From: Rubrivivax sp.
GTDB lineage: Bacteria > Pseudomonadota > Gammaproteobacteria > Burkholderiales > Burkholderiaceae_C
Direction: 5' to 3'
NCBI GenBank assembly: GCA_014859905.1
Contig: JACZKT010000002.1
Span: 1-43,393 of the forward strand
DNA length: 43,393 bases
Shown here: positions 41,553 to 43,393 of the stretch, in pieces
Position numbering within the stretch: position 1 is the first letter of the stretch
Layout: every line of letters starts with the position of its first letter
The notes under the pieces: model-generated
Told to the model about the DNA's origin: nothing
Database searches by the model: none
The model's input: only the letters and a program-made list of their open reading frames with translations
Made by a program: the position numbers and the translations under genes

Positions 41553-41954
41553 CGCTGTACGCCCTTGGGCTTTTCGATGCGCTCTGCAGTAAACGCCTCC
41601 CGGCGGGCCACAGAAGGACGCGGGATTTCCCGGTTCCCGAGCAAGGTGCTTGCGCGCGTGCGCGGGGTCTCTGACTGCGCGGGGTCCTTGCCTGCCTCGC
41701 CAATGCGGCAGGCACGGTGTGGCCTTCGGTGTGTCTCCACCACCTCGGCACCCCGGACATCCCCGACCTCTCGGCCCGGGGCATGGATTACGCAGCTCAA
41801 TACCCGGCCCGCGCGTCCCCCTGTCAACGCTTCGCCCACACCCTTGCGAGTGTGCACGCATGACTCGGGGCCGCCGTAGCTGGCTAAGCCTTCAACGTAT
41901 GAAACTTCCATTCACAACACCTCGCCGGTTTTGAGCGGCGCACGGAGACATGCC
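41553..41954. other. 5' region of the group II intron and upstream DNA of dmeF
   Basis: No gene supported. On the minus strand this is the structured 5' domain region of the intron. On the plus strand the last 30 bases are the leader of dmeF. A minus-strand frame starting MEVSYVEGLASYGGPESCVH (41911) is a common by-product of such introns and is not taken as a gene. Confidence 0.4.
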
Positions 41955-42932
41955 ATGAACGACACCGTCTTCGTCGGCGCTCACGACCACCGTTTCGGCC
42001 TGCAGCGCGTCATGCCCGGGCAGCAACGTGCGGCCCTGGTGTTCGGGCTGACTGTGGTCACGATGGGGGTCGAGATCGCGGCCGGGCTGGCCTTTGGTTC
42101 GGTCGCATTGCTGGCCGACGGCCTGCACATGGGTTCGCACGCGGCCGCACTCGGTGTCGCCTGGCTGGCCTACACGCTGGTACGTTCCCATGCCGGCGAT
42201 TCGCGCTTTAGCTTCGGGACCGGCAAGATCAACGCGCTCGGCGGCTTCGCCAGCGCCTTGCTGCTGGCCGGCTTGGCGCTGCTGATGGTGTTCGAGTGTC
42301 TACAACGCTGGTGGTCGCCGATAGCCATCTCGTTCGATCAGGCGATTGCGGTGGCCGTCGTCGGGCTGGCAGTGAACGGGCTGAGCGCATGGCTGCTGAC
42401 GGGCGCGTCGGAGGCCGATCGGCAGCGCCGCGACGGACACAGGCACGATCACGATCATCTGTCTCATCATCACGGACTCCGCCACCATCGTCCTCATGAC
42501 GACCACAACCTGCGCGCCGCCTACCTGCACGTGCTGGCCGATGCGCTTACATCGGTCCTGGCGATCGCCGCGCTGCTCGGCGCCAAGTACGCCGACGCAG
42601 TGTGGATGGATCCGGCGATGGGGATCGTCGGAGCGCTGATCGTGCTGCGCTGGTCCTTTGGGCTGTGTCGCGAGAGCAGTCGGGTGTTGCTGGATCGGCA
42701 GGCCGACGCCGAGAAGGTGGCGGCATTGAAGGCGGAGATTGAGATGACACCGGACGACCGAATCGTCGATCTTCACCTCTGGTGCATCGGACCAGGGCTG
42801 TGGGCCGCCGAACTGGTGGTCGCCAGCACGCGGCCATTGCCACCGGAACGCTACAAGGCGCGCATTCCTCCGCGCCTGAACGTGGTGCATGTGGCGGTGG
42901 AAGTGCACGAAGTCCCGGCGCACTGCACGTGA
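41955..42932 (+). CDS. dmeF: DmeF-type CDF cobalt/nickel efflux protein
   Basis: A 325-residue cation diffusion facilitator with six helices. Metal-site motifs are LLADGLHMGSHAAALGV in helix II and AYLHVLADALTSVLAIAALL in helix V. A His-rich cytoplasmic loop (RDGHRHDHDHLSHHH then GLRHHRPHDDHN) and an N-terminal GAHDHRFG are typical of DmeF, which exports Co(II) and Ni(II). The C-terminal cytoplasmic domain is DRIVDLHLWCIGPGLWAAEL. ATG 41955 is weakly preceded by CGGAG. It likely protects against excess cobalt taken up by NiCoT and CbtAB. Appears intact. Confidence 0.9.
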   Translation: MNDTVFVGAHDHRFGLQRVMPGQQRAALVFGLTVVTMGVEIAAGLAFGSVALLADGLHMGSHAAALGVAWLAYTLVRSHAGDSRFSFGTGKINALGGFASALLLAGLALLMVFECLQRWWSPIAISFDQAIAVAVVGLAVNGLSAWLLTGASEADRQRRDGHRHDHDHLSHHHGLRHHRPHDDHNLRAAYLHVLADALTSVLAIAALLGAKYADAVWMDPAMGIVGALIVLRWSFGLCRESSRVLLDRQADAEKVAALKAEIEMTPDDRIVDLHLWCIGPGLWAAELVVASTRPLPPERYKARIPPRLNVVHVAVEVHEVPAHCT

Positions 42933-43073
42933 AAGTGGTGCCGATGATCGCAAGCTGTTGGCGCCTGTTATGTCCGCCGCAATCCGGGGGCCATGAGCGT
43001 CTGATGTCCGTCGGTCTTTTCGGGCGTTGGTGAGAGCGCCGCCGGCTTCATCGCGGGACGTTGCACCAACAAG
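42933..43073. other. Gene-free stretch after dmeF
   Basis: No coding frame supported. It leads into the inverted repeat at 43074. Confidence 0.4.
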
Positions 43074-43138
43074 ATAGGCCGGTGCTCCGTTGTTATCGTG
43101 GGTTATCGAAGCACACGGAACAACCGAGACCGGCCTAT
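43074..43138. repeat. Imperfect inverted repeat, about 20 bp arms
   Basis: ATAGGCCGGT (43074-43083) is the exact inverse of ACCGGCCTAT (43129-43138). The pairing continues inwards (CTCCGTTGTT against AACAACCGAG) with one bulge and one mismatch, leaving a loop of about 23 bases. It may be paired IS termini or a transcript hairpin. An ATG at 43137 opens a 31-codon frame (MDRIVGSITLSTAVE) that I cannot identify. Confidence 0.55.
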
Positions 43139-43245
43139 GGATCGCATTGTAGGAAGCATCACCCTAAGTACCGCAGTTGAACCTGCGCGCTGGCCGTTTT
43201 CTTCAACGCTGGCGCGGGTTTGAGTCTGTTTGGCACACTCACCCG

Positions 43246-43393
43246 ATGGGTAAAGCTAACGAACCGAAGAAGACCGTGCTGGCGCAGGCCAGCGAGGACG
43301 CGATGGTGGTCGACACGATGGGCGGCCGTGTGCACGTGCGCTGGGACGAGACAGCCCAAGCCACGCCCCACGGACAGATCGTGTTTTTCGCCG
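43246..43393 (+). CDS. Start of an IS1380-type transposase, cut by the window edge
   Basis: From ATG 43246 the product is MGKANEPKKTVLAQASEDAM followed by VVDTMGGRVHVRWDETAQAT and PHGQIVFFA, the conserved N-terminus of a group of IS1380-type DDE transposases. Only the first 49 residues are in the window. The preceding 100 bases are probably the element's left end. Confidence 0.65.
   Translation, partial: MGKANEPKKTVLAQASEDAMVVDTMGGRVHVRWDETAQATPHGQIVFFA

Larger units (their letters stand above)
40000..41930 (-). mobile_element. Group II intron (boundaries approximate)
   Basis: The minus strand carries a reverse transcriptase/maturase frame followed by a domain V hairpin and a domain VI-like hairpin. 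The 5' ribozyme region lies upstream of the ORF (41553-41930). No GUGYG-type 5' end could be pinned down. The reverse transcriptase has one nonsense codon, so autonomous mobility is doubtful. Confidence 0.65.

Noticed and set aside
6627-42932. Nitrile hydratase subunits
   Set aside because: No translated frame carries the alpha-subunit metal-binding cysteine motif or a recognisable beta subunit.
1-43393. CRISPR arrays, tRNA or rRNA genes
   Set aside because: No regularly spaced repeats and no tRNA- or rRNA-like sequence was seen on either strand.

Overview
The window is GC-rich DNA of a betaproteobacterial type. This is judged from codon usage and from homology of the insertion sequences and metabolic genes to Burkholderiales-like families; the exact taxon cannot be read from the sequence. 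It looks like an accessory island. About half is mobile-element debris (IS4, IS21, IS66, IS91, IS1634 and IS1380 types, a serine-recombinase element, two group II intron pieces) around a coherent metabolic and regulatory locus.

Layout. 1-6.4 kb is nested and truncated IS elements, with a cation-efflux fragment and a broken 2-hydroxychromene-2-carboxylate isomerase at the far left. 6.6-8.5 kb (minus strand) holds an AmiC-type amide sensor and an AmiR-type ANTAR antiterminator. 8.6-10.4 kb is an inactivated IS1634-type element. 10.5-16.5 kb (plus) is an amide operon: truncated urtA, urtE, aliphatic amidase amiE, a MoxR/NorQ-type ATPase, a NorD/CbbO-type VWA protein and a 2Fe-2S ferredoxin. 16.8-20.6 kb (minus) carries a small unknown protein, a radical SAM protein and a tubulin/FtsZ-like protein. 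20.6-24.6 kb is an IS4-type element that carries a serine-recombinase element inside its transposase. 24.6-34.3 kb (plus) carries a DUF1097 membrane protein, two further tubulin-like proteins with a second copy of the small protein between them, a CobW-family GTPase, a NiCoT cobalt/nickel permease and a second MoxR-VWA pair. 34.4-39.7 kb holds a broken peroxiredoxin, cobalt transporter cbtB-cbtA, an outer-membrane protein and a broken TonB-dependent receptor. 40.0-41.9 kb is a group II intron, 42 kb a DmeF-type cobalt/nickel efflux protein, and the right edge the start of an IS1380-type transposase.

Main result. Four transcription units (amide operon, small protein/radical SAM/tubulin operon, DUF1097, tubulin2 operon) each begin with a TTGACA promoter, then two tandem small hairpins, then a Rho-independent terminator that overlaps the second hairpin. 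Three first hairpins share the hexaloop AGCAUN. This is the architecture of RNA targets of ANTAR antiterminators, and an ANTAR protein (AmiR) with its sensor (AmiC) is encoded in the same window. I infer an amide-responsive antitermination regulon that controls the amidase together with three tubulin-like GTPases, two AAA-VWA pairs, a radical SAM enzyme and cobalt uptake. AmiC/AmiR-like regulators, an amidase and a NiCoT cobalt transporter are known companions of cobalt nitrile hydratase, but no nitrile hydratase subunit is present here. What the tubulin/MoxR-VWA/radical SAM/cobalt set builds is unknown, and it is the best candidate in the window for an undescribed system.
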